From an uncultured Verrucomicrobia subdivision 3 bacterium (lineage in GTDB: Bacteria; Verrucomicrobiota; Verrucomicrobiia; Limisphaerales; UBA11358): a stretch of DNA of 64,000 bases. The position numbers and the translations under genes are program-made. The notes below the pieces were generated by a model. It saw only the letters and a list, made by a program, of their open reading frames with translations, had not been told where the DNA came from and made no database searches. The stretch is taken from the NCBI GenBank assembly GCA_903865745.1, contig CAIPKV010000060.1, positions 1 through 64,000 of the forward strand, written 5' to 3'. Positions 28,562 to 37,662 of the stretch are shown in pieces. Within the stretch, counting starts at the first letter, position 1. Each line of letters starts with the position of its first letter.

Positions 28562-28633
28562 TGGTGGGGCGAGCGTCCCCGCGAGCCGGACGTCGCCTTA
28601 CCCAAGCGGCGCGCGAGGACGCTCGCCCCACCA
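28562..28633. repeat. REP-like inverted repeat (GGTGGGGCGAGCGTCC)
   Basis: A 17-bp perfect inverted repeat, tggtggggcgagcgtcc and ggacgctcgccccacca, with a 38-base middle that contains gcgagccggacgtcgcc. This is the kind of dispersed GC-rich hairpin seen in many Verrucomicrobia intergenic regions. It lies between the MEKHLA gene and lysS and may form a transcript-end hairpin. Confidence 0.8.
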
Positions 28634-28710
28634 GCTTTTCAATATGAGCCGGCTCCTTTTGCTGCTTGGTTTTATCCCCGTTTTTGTGGTTTAATGTCCG
28701 CCGCACTTTT

Positions 28711-30207
28711 ATGGAAGCCAATCCGACAAATCCAAATCCGGTCAAGCCGGTAGATGAGAATTCCCTCATTAAGCAGCGCCGCGAAAAGCTCGACGCCCTG
28801 CGCGCCAAAGGCATTGACCCGTTCAAAAATAAGTTCACGCCGGACACCGAATGCAATACCGCCCGCAGCGGGTTCGACTCCGGCGCGCTGCCCGAAGGTC
28901 ATCGCGTGGCGGTTGCCGGGCGCATCACGGCGCATCGCGACATGGGCAAGTCCATGTTCATTGACGTGCGCGACCAGAGCGGCCGCATCCAGGTGTATGC
29001 GCAGAAAAATGTGCTCGGTGACGACAGTTTTCATACGTTCACGCATCTCGACCTCGGCGATTTTGTCGGTGTGACCGGCACGCTCTTCCGCACCAAGACC
29101 GGCGAGCCGAGCATCAAACTGGAAGCATTTACCATCCTCGCCAAGTCGCTGCGTCCGCCGCCGGCGAAATGGTATGGCCTCGAAGACACGGAGACGCGCT
29201 ATCGCCAGCGCTATCTCGACCTCATCGCGAATCTCGATGTGAAGGCCGTGATGCTTAAGCGCAGTGCCGTGGTCCGCGAGATTCGAAATTTTTTCCATGA
29301 CCGCGGCTATGTCGAAGTCGAGACGCCGGTGATGCAAGGTATTCCCGGTGGGGCGGCGGCGGCGCCGTTCATCACCAAGCACAATGCGCTCGGCTGCGAT
29401 TTTTACCTACGCATCGCGCTGGAGCTTTACCACAAGCGTCTGCTCGTGGGCGGTATTGATAAACTGTTTGAGATTGGCAAAAACTTCCGCAACGAAGGTC
29501 TGTCGCGCCGGCATAATCCCGAGTTCACGATGCTTGAGGCCTATCAGGCGTTCGGCGATTACAACACGATGATGGAAACGGTCGAGTCGCTCATCAAACA
29601 CGTCGCGCAGAAAGTTCTCGGCACGCTCGTCATCGAAACGAAGGATGCCGAGGGCAAAGTTGTAAAGACGATTGACCTCACTAATTGGCGCCGCGCGAAA
29701 TACAACGACCTCATCAAAGAAAAAGCCGGGGCGGATTGGTTCACTATTTCTGCGGCGGAACGTCGCCAGCGCGCGCATGATATGGGCGCGGAAATCGGCA
29801 AAGAGTTTGAAGATTTTGAAGTCACGAATGCCGTGTTCTCTAAATTCATTGAGCCGACGTTGATTCAGCCCACGTTCGTCACGCATCTGCCCAAGGAACT
29901 TGTGCCACTCGCCAAGCTTTCGCCGGAGGACCCGACGACGGTCGAGGTGTTTGAGTGCTGCATCAATGGACAGGAGATTTCGCCCGGTTATACCGAGCAG
30001 AATGATCCGATTCAGCAGCGCGCCACGCTGGAACATCAGGCGGGCGGCGAACAGCAGAAGCTGGATGAGGATTTTTTAGTCGCCCTCGAACACGGCATGC
30101 CTCCGGCTGGCGGTATTGGAATTGGCATTGACCGTCTATGTATGATGCTCCTCGGTCAGGAAAGCATCCGCGACGTGATTCTCTTCCCGCAATTGAAGCC
30201 CAAGTAA
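28711..30207 (+). CDS. lysS: Lysyl-tRNA synthetase, class II
   Basis: Charges tRNA-Lys. The start is placed at the ATG giving MEANPTNPNPVKPVDENS; the ORF track begins 15 codons upstream. The N-terminal OB-fold anticodon domain (about 60-165: VAVAGRITAHRDMGKSMFID) is followed by the class II catalytic core. Core motifs are RYRQRYLDLI, GYVEVETPVMQGIPGGAAA (motif 1), FRNEGLSRRHNPEFTMLEAY (motif 2) and GIGIDRLCMMLLGQESIRDV (motif 3). Full length, 498 residues. Confidence 0.97.
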   Translation: MEANPTNPNPVKPVDENSLIKQRREKLDALRAKGIDPFKNKFTPDTECNTARSGFDSGALPEGHRVAVAGRITAHRDMGKSMFIDVRDQSGRIQVYAQKNVLGDDSFHTFTHLDLGDFVGVTGTLFRTKTGEPSIKLEAFTILAKSLRPPPAKWYGLEDTETRYRQRYLDLIANLDVKAVMLKRSAVVREIRNFFHDRGYVEVETPVMQGIPGGAAAAPFITKHNALGCDFYLRIALELYHKRLLVGGIDKLFEIGKNFRNEGLSRRHNPEFTMLEAYQAFGDYNTMMETVESLIKHVAQKVLGTLVIETKDAEGKVVKTIDLTNWRRAKYNDLIKEKAGADWFTISAAERRQRAHDMGAEIGKEFEDFEVTNAVFSKFIEPTLIQPTFVTHLPKELVPLAKLSPEDPTTVEVFECCINGQEISPGYTEQNDPIQQRATLEHQAGGEQQKLDEDFLVALEHGMPPAGGIGIGIDRLCMMLLGQESIRDVILFPQLKPK

Positions 30208-30214
30208 CCTGCCC

Positions 30215-30281
30215 GTAGCGGCGCCCGGCTGAGCGCTGCCATCCCAAGCCAAGTTTGTGGCGCGCGACCGTGTCGCCGCTA
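30215..30281. repeat. REP-like hairpin downstream of lysS
   Basis: The 9-bp arms gtagcggcg and cgccgctac flank a GC-rich interior (cccggctgagcgctgcc, gcgcgaccgtgt). The form resembles dispersed tagcggcgacacggtcgc repeats of related genomes. It starts 7 bp after lysS and could also act as a terminator, though no T-run follows. Confidence 0.6.
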
Positions 30282-30311
30282 CAAAAATTCGCTGAATTGC
30301 CATAAGTGGCT

Positions 30312-30607
30312 TGGGGGCAGTAGCTTTTAATATCGGGATGGCTGGAGAAAAAATGGGGGCAGCCCTAAAATAAATGGGGGCAACGTTCGGAAAAATGGGG
30401 GCAAAGGCAAAAAAATTGGGGGCAGTGTCCGGAAAATCGGGGGCGATGATGGAAAAAATGGGGGCAGTCATCCAGAAAAGGGGGGGGCAACGCCAAAAAT
30501 TATGGGGGCAACCTATGAAAATAAGGGGGCGGTGGTTGGCAAATGGGGGGCAGTTGTCCAAAATAAGGGGGCGGCCAGAGAAAATATGGGGAGCAAAAGA
30601 TTTTTTA
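30312..30607. repeat. 21-bp tandem array 2 (TGGGGGCA, about 14 units)
   Basis: Fourteen head-to-tail units begin with t/a/c-gggggc and end in an A-rich tract (for example tgggggcagtgtccggaaaa, tgggggcaacgttcggaaaa). The first eight are exactly 21 bp; later ones are 20-23 bp, with slippage in the G runs. The strong strand asymmetry (G-rich plus strand with G-runs every 21 bp) could allow G-quadruplex formation. It fills the spacer between lysS and the ABC-F gene, ending about 70 bp before that start. Confidence 0.9.
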
Positions 30608-30677
30608 TCGGGAAAGCGGTGTCTGTGGCCCGGAGGGGAGGGGCGCCGGGCGTTGAATCGTTTAGAATTTATATTTC

Positions 30678-32516
30678 ATGTTAACTGTAGCTGGTCTTAG
30701 CAAATCATTTGGTGGACGCGAGCTGTTTGACGATGTGTCGTTGAACATCATGTCGGGCGATCGCGTCGCCATCACCGGGCCAAACGGCGCGGGCAAATCG
30801 ACCCTCATCAAAATCATCCTCGGCAAGGAGGAACCGGATGGGGGCAGCGTGTCGTTCATCCGGGGCACGCGCGTCGGCTATCTGCCGCAGGAAAGCGAGC
30901 CGGCTGGCAATGAGACGGTCATGGAAGTCGCCGTGCCCCACGAACACGAGCACGATGGCCAGTTCATCGCGAAGGTGAAACAGATTCTCGCGAGCCTCGG
31001 ATTCAAGCAGACCGACCATGACCGGCCGGCGCGCGAGATGTCCGGCGGCTGGATTATGCGCGCGCATCTGGCGCGCTTGTTGGCGGAGGAGCCGGACTTG
31101 CTGATGCTCGACGAGCCGACGAATCATCTGGACCTCGAAACGCTGATCTGGTTTCAGGATTATCTAAAATATTATCCCGGGGCGATTCTGATGATTTCGC
31201 ATGACCGCGAATTTTTAAACAACTTGTGTACGCACATCGCGGAGTTGCGCGCGTCGAAGATCATGCGCTACACGGGCAACTACGATGAGTATCTGGAACA
31301 GCGCGCGGCGATGGAGGAGACCTTGATCGCGACGGCGAAGGCGCAGCAGCGGGATATTGACCGGCTGCAATTGTTTGCCGACCGGTTTGGTGCGAAAGCG
31401 AGCAAGGCGTCGCAGGCGCAGAGCAAGCGCAAGCAGATCGAGCGGATCAAGGAAGACATGGTGCAGGTGCCGGACGGCCCGGAATCGACGATGGGTTTTC
31501 GCTTTCCGCAACCGCAACGCAGCGGGCAGCGGGTCATCACGCTGGAGAAAATCAAGTTCGGCTACGGCGAGAAGCTGATTTACGACGGAATTGATTTCGA
31601 AGTCGAACGCGACCAGCGCATCGTGCTCGTCGGGCCGAATGGCGCCGGTAAATCGACGTTGCTCAAACTTCTCGCACAGGTGCTCACGCCGCAGTCGGGC
31701 GTGCACAAGCTTGGGCATAACGCGAAGTTTGGTTATTTCGCGCAGCATCGCGCGGCGATGTTGAATCCTAAGAACACGGTGTTTCAGGAGGCGCTGGATA
31801 CGCCGCAGCGCATCACGGAGCAGGCCATTCGCACGGTGCTGGGCAGCTTTTTATTTCGCGGCGATGACATTTACAAACCGGTCAGTGTGTTGAGCGGTGG
31901 CGAAAAAAGCCGGCTCGCACTCGTGAAGTTGCTGCTTGATCCGCCGAACCTGCTGTTGATGGATGAACCGACGACGCATCTGGATTTGGCGAGCGTGGAC
32001 GCGCTCATTGAGGCGTTGAAGCAATATCAGGGGACGCTGGTATTCATCAGCCACGATGTGCATTTCATCCGCGCGCTGTCCACGCATGTCGTGCGCGTGG
32101 AGGCGGGCACGCTGAAACATTTTGGCGGCGGTTATCAATATTACTTGGACAAGACGGCGCAGTCGGCCCGCGCGGCGCTGACGAGTTCGAGCTTTAATAA
32201 TGCCTCGGCCGCTAAGGCGGTTGTGCCGCAAGTTGATCGCAAGGAACAAAAGCGTCTGGAAGCTGCGCAGCGTCAGGCGCGCTCGAACAAGAAGTCAGAA
32301 ATCCAGAAGCGCATCGCCGCGTTGGAAAAAGAGATTGCCGATCTGGAAGCGAAGGAACGCGACTACGCGGCGGAGTTGGAGAAACCGGAGACGTATCATT
32401 CCGGCGGCCGCGCCACGCAAATCAACCGCGAGCTGGTGCATGTGTCCGACCGCTTGGAAGCGGCCAATGCGGAGTGGGAAAAAGCCGGCGCAGAACTGGC
32501 GGCGTTCGAGGGTTAA
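30678..32516 (+). CDS. ABC-F family ATP-binding protein
   Basis: Cytoplasmic twin-ATPase acting on the ribosome (EttA/Uup/antibiotic-resistance type), with no transmembrane part. First NBD: GPNGAGKSTLIKIIL (about 35), MSGGWIMRAHLARLL, LMLDEPTNHLDLETL. Inter-domain linker at about 230-310. Second NBD: VGPNGAGKSTLLKLL (about 320), LSGGEKSRLALVKLL, LLMDEPTTHLDLASV. A charged coiled-coil C-terminal domain (about 520-612: KSEIQKRIAALEKEIADLEAKE) resembles Uup-like proteins. Which subfamily it belongs to is not decided here. Confidence 0.93.
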   Translation: MLTVAGLSKSFGGRELFDDVSLNIMSGDRVAITGPNGAGKSTLIKIILGKEEPDGGSVSFIRGTRVGYLPQESEPAGNETVMEVAVPHEHEHDGQFIAKVKQILASLGFKQTDHDRPAREMSGGWIMRAHLARLLAEEPDLLMLDEPTNHLDLETLIWFQDYLKYYPGAILMISHDREFLNNLCTHIAELRASKIMRYTGNYDEYLEQRAAMEETLIATAKAQQRDIDRLQLFADRFGAKASKASQAQSKRKQIERIKEDMVQVPDGPESTMGFRFPQPQRSGQRVITLEKIKFGYGEKLIYDGIDFEVERDQRIVLVGPNGAGKSTLLKLLAQVLTPQSGVHKLGHNAKFGYFAQHRAAMLNPKNTVFQEALDTPQRITEQAIRTVLGSFLFRGDDIYKPVSVLSGGEKSRLALVKLLLDPPNLLLMDEPTTHLDLASVDALIEALKQYQGTLVFISHDVHFIRALSTHVVRVEAGTLKHFGGGYQYYLDKTAQSARAALTSSSFNNASAAKAVVPQVDRKEQKRLEAAQRQARSNKKSEIQKRIAALEKEIADLEAKERDYAAELEKPETYHSGGRATQINRELVHVSDRLEAANAEWEKAGAELAAFEG

Positions 32517-32588
32517 AATTCTCCCGTCGTAAATCCGCTGGCGCGATCGAAAGGTTTGTGCGAGTTTGCCATCAATAAAAATAAGACC

Positions 32589-32855
32589 ATGAAAATATTG
32601 ACCCTGATTGCTGGAATCATCTTTGCCGCCAACCTCGCTGTGCGTGCGGACGACGCCAAGCCCACGCCGGATAAGCTCACGACCTGCCCCGTGTCCGGTG
32701 AGAAGCTCGATGGCGACATGGGTAAGCCGTATGTTTTCATCTATCAGGGACAAGAGGTGAAGCTGTGTTGCAAGGGCTGCAAAAAAGATTTCGACAAGGA
32801 TCCGACCAAGTTCATCGCCAAGATTCGCGCTGCCGACCCGGCTGCTACGAAATGA
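32589..32855 (+). CDS. Small exported YHS-like metal-binding protein
   Basis: The start is placed at MKILTLIAGIIFAANLAVRA, a signal peptide; the upstream ORF extension lacks family character. The mature part of about 68 residues has TCPVSGEKL and the paired cysteines KLCCKGCKKDFDKDP, as in YHS/TRASH-type metal-binding modules. It is periplasmic and possibly binds copper or another heavy metal. It lies between the ABC-F gene and pilT with no clear functional link. Confidence 0.7.
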   Translation: MKILTLIAGIIFAANLAVRADDAKPTPDKLTTCPVSGEKLDGDMGKPYVFIYQGQEVKLCCKGCKKDFDKDPTKFIAKIRAADPAATK

Positions 32856-32957
32856 TGTGAGCGGGAGCTAAAACGGTTTTTGACCTTTCCGTTGGAAATT
32901 GCAAGCAGGAGAAATAATTGCGTTAAAAGGTTTTTCCGATAAGAATCTGCTACAACG

Positions 32958-34190
32958 ATGGAACCCATCTCCACGCAAGAACTCGACCGGCTGCTCACGG
33001 ACATGATTCAGAGCGCCGAAGGTATTTCCGACCTTCTGTTCGTAGCCAACCGGATGCCGCAGGTGGAGGTCCATGGCCGGCTCAAGCCGTACGCGCCCGA
33101 ATCCCCTGAGGCGGTGCTGACCAGCGCGCGCATCGAATCGCTGGCCCGCGCCATCATTAATAACAATGCGCGCCTGCTCGAAGATTTGATCGGCCGCGGC
33201 TCCTGCGATTGCAGCTATTCGTTGCAAGACAACTGCCTGTTCCGCGTCAACATTTACCGGCAGAACGGCAATTACGCGATGGTGCTGCGCCGGCTCCAAT
33301 CGAAGATTCCCTCAATGGACGCGCTACGCCTGCCGCCCGTGTTCCGCGAAGTCGTCAAAGAAAAGAACGGCCTCATCTTTGTGACCGGCGGCACGGGCAG
33401 CGGTAAGACCACCACGCTCGCGGCGCTGCTGAACGAGATCAATCAGCATGAAGAGGCGCATGTTGTTACGCTCGAAGATCCGATTGAATTTTTACATCCG
33501 CATCTCAAGGCCACATTCAGTCAGCGCGAACTGGGTCGGGATTTTTTCAATTTCCCGGACGGCTTGCGCGCGGCACTGCGGCAGGCGCCGAAGATTATTT
33601 TCGTCGGCGAAATCCGGGATCGCGACACCATGGAGATCGCGCTGACGGCCGGCGAGACTGGTCACGTTGTTTATAGTACGCTGCACACCATCAGCGCTGG
33701 TCAGACGATCAACCGCATACTCGGCATGTTTACCAAGGACGAGGAGCAGCAGGTGCGCGAGCGGCTCGTCGGCTCGCTGCGTTACATCATCAGCCAGCGG
33801 TTGGTGCCCAAAAAAGGCGGCGGCCGGATGCTCGCGACGGAATTGATGGGCAGCAATATGCGGATTCGCGAAGCCATCGCGCTGGGCGAAAATGAGAATC
33901 GCCGGCTCGCCGACATCATCGAGGCGGGCAGTACGTCCGGCTGGCACAGTTTTGAACAATCTTTGGTCAAAGCCTTCGAACAGGATTTGATTACGGAGGA
34001 AACGGCGCTGCTTAACTGCATTAACAAGTCGGCCATGCATCAGCGAATTGATTATATCAAAAAGACCCAGCAGGCCGCCCATTCCTCCGAGGGCCTGAGA
34101 TTGAAGATGGACAAGACCCCGCCGGCGGCACCGGCTATGCCCAAACCGCCGGTCATGCCAGCGGTGCAACCCCCGCGTCCAACCGTTTGA
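32958..34190 (+). CDS. pilT: Type IV pilus retraction ATPase (PilT/PilU family)
   Basis: Hexameric secretion-type ATPase for twitching motility. The N-terminal PAS-like domain is SDLLFVANRMPQVEVHGRL. Walker A is VTGGTGSGKTTTLAALL (about 137). The Asp box is HVVTLEDPIEFLH, Walker B is IIFVGEIRDRDTMEIALTAAET-like (here ALTAGET), and the His box is GHVVYSTLHT. The C-terminal helices include RLVPKKGGGRMLATELM. A proline-rich tail (about 385-410) extends beyond usual PilT. The pilus structural genes are not in the window. Confidence 0.92.
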   Translation: MEPISTQELDRLLTDMIQSAEGISDLLFVANRMPQVEVHGRLKPYAPESPEAVLTSARIESLARAIINNNARLLEDLIGRGSCDCSYSLQDNCLFRVNIYRQNGNYAMVLRRLQSKIPSMDALRLPPVFREVVKEKNGLIFVTGGTGSGKTTTLAALLNEINQHEEAHVVTLEDPIEFLHPHLKATFSQRELGRDFFNFPDGLRAALRQAPKIIFVGEIRDRDTMEIALTAGETGHVVYSTLHTISAGQTINRILGMFTKDEEQQVRERLVGSLRYIISQRLVPKKGGGRMLATELMGSNMRIREAIALGENENRRLADIIEAGSTSGWHSFEQSLVKAFEQDLITEETALLNCINKSAMHQRIDYIKKTQQAAHSSEGLRLKMDKTPPAAPAMPKPPVMPAVQPPRPTV

Positions 34191-34195
34191 CGGGG

Positions 34196-34489
34196 TGGCT
34201 GGGAGGTATTTGGACGTCGGATGTCCTCGTTCGCTGGATAGCAATCGTCGTCCGCTCGCTAGCGAACGTCAAAATCTGGCAGGATTTTCCCGTTCGCTTG
34301 TTGGAAATCTCAAATACCTGGCTGGAAATCTTCGTTTGCTAGACAGATATCCCCGAAATCCAGTCAGCTAACGCAAAAATCCGACAAGATATCGTCAATT
34401 TCCAACCGGATTTTTACGTTCGCTGATAAGAAATCGTCGTCCGCCGATAGGATTTTGAGGAAATCCGACCGAAAATCTTCGTTATTTGC
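34196..34489. repeat. 21-bp tandem array 3 (14 units, GGAAATCGTCGTTCGCTGG-like)
   Basis: Fourteen consecutive units, each exactly 21 bp, aligned by a core like ggaaatcttcgtttgctag with strong divergence between units. Two half-types alternate loosely: one with cgttcgct, the other with caaaatctgg or gaaatccga. In-frame stops occur (tag, tga, taa), so it does not code throughout. It begins 5 bp after pilT and ends about 130 bp before the AEC transporter gene. Confidence 0.85.
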
Positions 34490-34622
34490 CACTGTTTTGG
34501 GCGATGAAAACAAGAAATCATGCTTAATGACAACGAATTAGCCAAAAATCACCAAAAATCACTTCATTACCGTACATAGGTTGTGATTTCATCGACGGCT
34601 AAAATTTGGTTTCATCCCGCCG

Positions 34623-35597
34623 GTGAATGAGTTTCTCACAGTACTGACCTCGGTGCTGCCGGTATTTGGCATCATGGGTATCGGTCTCTGGCTGCGGCGG
34701 CGCGGTTGGCTTTCAGCCGACGCCGACGCGAGCCTGATGCGCGTGACCATCAGCCTGCTGCTGCCATCGCTTATCTTCGATTCCGTCCTCGGCAATGCGG
34801 CCTTGCGCCGGCCGGAAAATTTACTGCTGCCGCCGCTCGTCGGCTTTGGCATGGTCGCGGTGGGTGTGGGCGTAGCTTGGCTGTTCGCCCGCGCGGCCGG
34901 GTTGCCGACGAAGCCGGAGCAGCGGACATTCGCGTTTCTGACCGGCCTGCAAAACTACGGCTACCTGGCCATCCCGCTCTGCATCACGGTCTATCAGGAT
35001 GCCGGCACCACGGGCGTACTATTCGTCCACAACGTCGGGCCGGAAACCGCCATGTGGACTTTGGGGGTGGCAATGCTTTCGGGCCGCGGCCCGGTTGGCG
35101 GCTGGAAAAAAATCATCAACGCGCCGCTCGCCGGGCTGCTGCTGGCGCTGGCGCTAAATTTTATTGGAATGGTCTGGACGCCGCCCGCGTCGGCGCTCTT
35201 CGTGGGAAAAACCATTTTAATTGCAGTTCACTGGCTCGGGCAGAGTTCGATTCCGCTGGCGCTGTTGATGATTGGCGCAATTGTGGCGGATCACCTCGAC
35301 GAGGCGCGCGGCGGGCGCGCGGTGCGGGTGGTGAGCGTTGCGGCGTGCGTGCGTCTGGGCGTGATGCCGGTTTTGTTTCTGCTGCTGGCGAAGTTTTTAC
35401 CGTGTTCCATCGAACTCAAGCGCGTGCTCGTCCTGCAAGGTGCCATGCCGGCAGCGGTGCTACCAATCGTGCTGACCAAACATTACGGCGGTGATGCGCG
35501 GACGGCATTGCGGGTGGTGCTGGGGACTTCTTTGATTGGGCTGGTGACGATTCCGCTGTGGATCCGATTCGGTGGCCACGTCATTGGCCTGTGGTGA
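34623..35597 (+). CDS. AEC family transporter (auxin efflux carrier type)
   Basis: Inner-membrane carrier with about ten hydrophobic helices in 324 residues. The family pattern LPVFGIMGIGLWLRRRGWLS is at the N-terminus. LTGLQNYGYLAIPLCITV resembles the conserved crossover region, and the C-terminal half repeats the fold (LQGAMPAAVLPIVLTKHYGGD). It would export organic anions such as malate or similar. The start is GTG. It is convergent with the AraC-type regulator gene (4 bp apart). Confidence 0.85.
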   Translation: MNEFLTVLTSVLPVFGIMGIGLWLRRRGWLSADADASLMRVTISLLLPSLIFDSVLGNAALRRPENLLLPPLVGFGMVAVGVGVAWLFARAAGLPTKPEQRTFAFLTGLQNYGYLAIPLCITVYQDAGTTGVLFVHNVGPETAMWTLGVAMLSGRGPVGGWKKIINAPLAGLLLALALNFIGMVWTPPASALFVGKTILIAVHWLGQSSIPLALLMIGAIVADHLDEARGGRAVRVVSVAACVRLGVMPVLFLLLAKFLPCSIELKRVLVLQGAMPAAVLPIVLTKHYGGDARTALRVVLGTSLIGLVTIPLWIRFGGHVIGLW

Positions 35598-35601
35598 AAA
35601 A

Positions 35602-36573
35602 TCAGCGCGACTTCTGCGCTGGCGTCTTGAGTGGATACAAACCCGGACAACAGCCGAAGGTTTCGTGGAACGCCGCGCTGAAATGGCTCAAACTATTGTA
35701 GCCGACTTCGAGCGCGGATTCGGTCACGTTGTGGTCGCCGGATTTTAGCAACTCTGCCGCGCGTTCCATGCGGAGCTGGCGCAAATGCTGTGTGATGGTG
35801 TGGCCGGTCTGCGCGGAAAAAATCCGGCTCAAATAAAAATGACTGCAACCGATTTTCTTGCCCAACTCTTCCAGCGTGGGCGGTTCAGCCAGATTTTGTT
35901 TCAGTAAAAAAACCACCTGCTCGACGCGCTCCTGCGCCATGCGCTGTTGGCGCGAACAAAACATTTCCGTTTCCGGCGGCGGCTGGAGGAGAAACGTCAC
36001 GGCGAGTTCGAGTACCTTACATTGATACCAAAGCGGCTGCGCGGCGGCATAAACCGGCGGCTGCCGCAGCGTGGCGATGAGTTGTTGTTGTGCCGCCGTG
36101 AGCCGGACGGTTGCGCCGGAAACCAGCTCGCAAGGGCGGTCTTCCATGGCTGCGCGCACCAACGGATGCAGCATTGGTTCCATGCCCGCGAGATGTTTCG
36201 CGAGAAAAGGGCGGGAAAATTCCACGGTAAGAAACTGGTGCTGCTCATTCGCCGCGCGGTTGGCGATGAGCGGTTCATCTTTGCGATGATAAAATCCCGC
36301 CGTGCCTGGCGCGAATTCCATTCGCTTGTGTTTGCATTCCACGAAGCCGTGACCAGCCAGATTTAAACAAAGTTCCACGCAGCCCGGATGAAAACTTGCC
36401 GCCCAGTCAAACTCGCGCTTCGCAAAAAAATCGTGCCACTCGATGCTGTAACCTGCACCGTGAAAACTACCGAAGAGCGGCTGCCAGCCCTTGCCGACAT
36501 CGCGCCACGCGTCCGCCTCGGTGAAGGGCGCAGTCTGACGGTGAAGATTTCCGGCTGGGTCGGCAGCTTTCAA
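35602..36573 (-). CDS. AraC family transcriptional regulator
   Basis: An N-terminal cupin-like sensing region (about 40-180; CVELCLNLAGHGFVECKHK, FYHRKDEPLIANRAANEQH) is followed by a C-terminal double helix-turn-helix (about 225-318). The HTH segments are LEELGKKIGCSHFYLSRIF and ESALEVGYNSLSHFSAAFHETFGCCPGLY. The ORF opens at TTG and no better ATG is present, so the true N-terminus is uncertain. It lies 12 bp downstream of lpxD on the same strand. The target is unknown. Confidence 0.88.
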   Translation of the reverse strand: MKAADPAGNLHRQTAPFTEADAWRDVGKGWQPLFGSFHGAGYSIEWHDFFAKREFDWAASFHPGCVELCLNLAGHGFVECKHKRMEFAPGTAGFYHRKDEPLIANRAANEQHQFLTVEFSRPFLAKHLAGMEPMLHPLVRAAMEDRPCELVSGATVRLTAAQQQLIATLRQPPVYAAAQPLWYQCKVLELAVTFLLQPPPETEMFCSRQQRMAQERVEQVVFLLKQNLAEPPTLEELGKKIGCSHFYLSRIFSAQTGHTITQHLRQLRMERAAELLKSGDHNVTESALEVGYNSLSHFSAAFHETFGCCPGLYPLKTPAQKSR

Positions 36574-36585
36574 AGGCGGCGGATT

Positions 36586-37602
36586 TTACTCGTTCACGCC
36601 GAGCTTCTTTTCCCAGGCAGCGATTTTCTTAAACAGGTCGGGCAGTCGCTGCATGGCAATCATGATGCGCTTGGCCTGCTTATCCGGTTGCGCGGGCGCG
36701 CCCAGCCATTGCTCGCCATCGGGAATATTGTGCATCACGCCGGCCTTCGAGCCGACCGTGACGCGATTGCCAATCTTCAGATGCCCGGCGATGCCGACCT
36801 GGCCGGCCATCACAACGTAACTGCCGACTTTCGCGCTGCCGGCGATGCCGACCTGCGCGCACAAAATGCAATGCTCGCCAATCTCGACGTTGTGCGCGAT
36901 CTGGACAAGGTTGTCAATTTTCGTACCCTTACCAATGACCGTCGAGCCGAGCGCGCCGCGATCCACGGAGGAATTGGAACCAATCTCCACGTTGTCGCCG
37001 ATGATGACATTGCCAACCTGCGGCACCTTGCGGTGAAAGCCAGAATCGAAAACATAGCCAAACCCATCCGAACCGATGACCGTGCCGGCATGAATGCGGA
37101 CGCGCTTGCCGATAAGCGTGCGCGAATAAATTGTGACGTTCGGAAATAGATTTGATTCTTCGCCGAGCACGGAATCATCACCTATGAAATTGCCGGCCTG
37201 CAAAACAACCTGCGCGCCAATCTTCACGCGCTCGCCGATCGTGCAATGCGGTCCGATGTGTGCGGTCGGGTCAACTTGTGCGCTCGCCGCGATGACGGCG
37301 GATGGATGGATGCCGGGCGCAAATTTTGGTTCCGGAAAAAACACTGCCAGCGCCTTTGCAAACGCGATGCGTGGATTCTCGACGCGAATGACGATTTTCT
37401 TCGTCGAGGAAGAACCCTTACCGGCGATAATCGCGGTGGCCGCACTGTTTTCGGCGGCGATGAAAAACTCGTCGGTTTCGGCAAAAGTCAGGTCGCCGGG
37501 CTTGGCGGCGTCGGCGTTGGCGAAGCCGGTGAGGGTGGCGCTGGGGTCGCCGAGGACTTCTCCGGCAATCAGCTTGGCGATTTCAGCAGTGGTAAGTGTC
37601 AT
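36586..37602 (-). CDS. lpxD: UDP-3-O-acylglucosamine N-acyltransferase LpxD
   Basis: Third step of lipid A synthesis, acylating the 2-amino group of UDP-3-O-acyl-glucosamine; a trimeric left-handed beta-helix. The N-terminal uridine-binding domain is at about 1-100 ([19 protein letters not shown]-like). Hexapeptide repeats run at about 100-310 ([21 protein letters not shown]). The catalytic His is in [16 protein letters not shown]. The C-terminal helix is [20 protein letters not shown]. Its presence indicates a lipopolysaccharide-type outer membrane. Confidence 0.95.
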   Translation of the reverse strand: MTLTTAEIAKLIAGEVLGDPSATLTGFANADAAKPGDLTFAETDEFFIAAENSAATAIIAGKGSSSTKKIVIRVENPRIAFAKALAVFFPEPKFAPGIHPSAVIAASAQVDPTAHIGPHCTIGERVKIGAQVVLQAGNFIGDDSVLGEESNLFPNVTIYSRTLIGKRVRIHAGTVIGSDGFGYVFDSGFHRKVPQVGNVIIGDNVEIGSNSSVDRGALGSTVIGKGTKIDNLVQIAHNVEIGEHCILCAQVGIAGSAKVGSYVVMAGQVGIAGHLKIGNRVTVGSKAGVMHNIPDGEQWLGAPAQPDKQAKRIMIAMQRLPDLFKKIAAWEKKLGVNE

Positions 37603-37662
37603 TGACTTGATTTATTCAGCTTACTATAAAGCCGGAAAGATTCTGTTCAACCCCAACTTTTT

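Noticed and set aside
30374-30700. ORF of 108 aa in array 2 with MGA-like repeats
   Set aside because: G-run length changes break the repeat frame, and the ORF overlaps the ABC-F start; it reads as a by-product of the tandem repeat.
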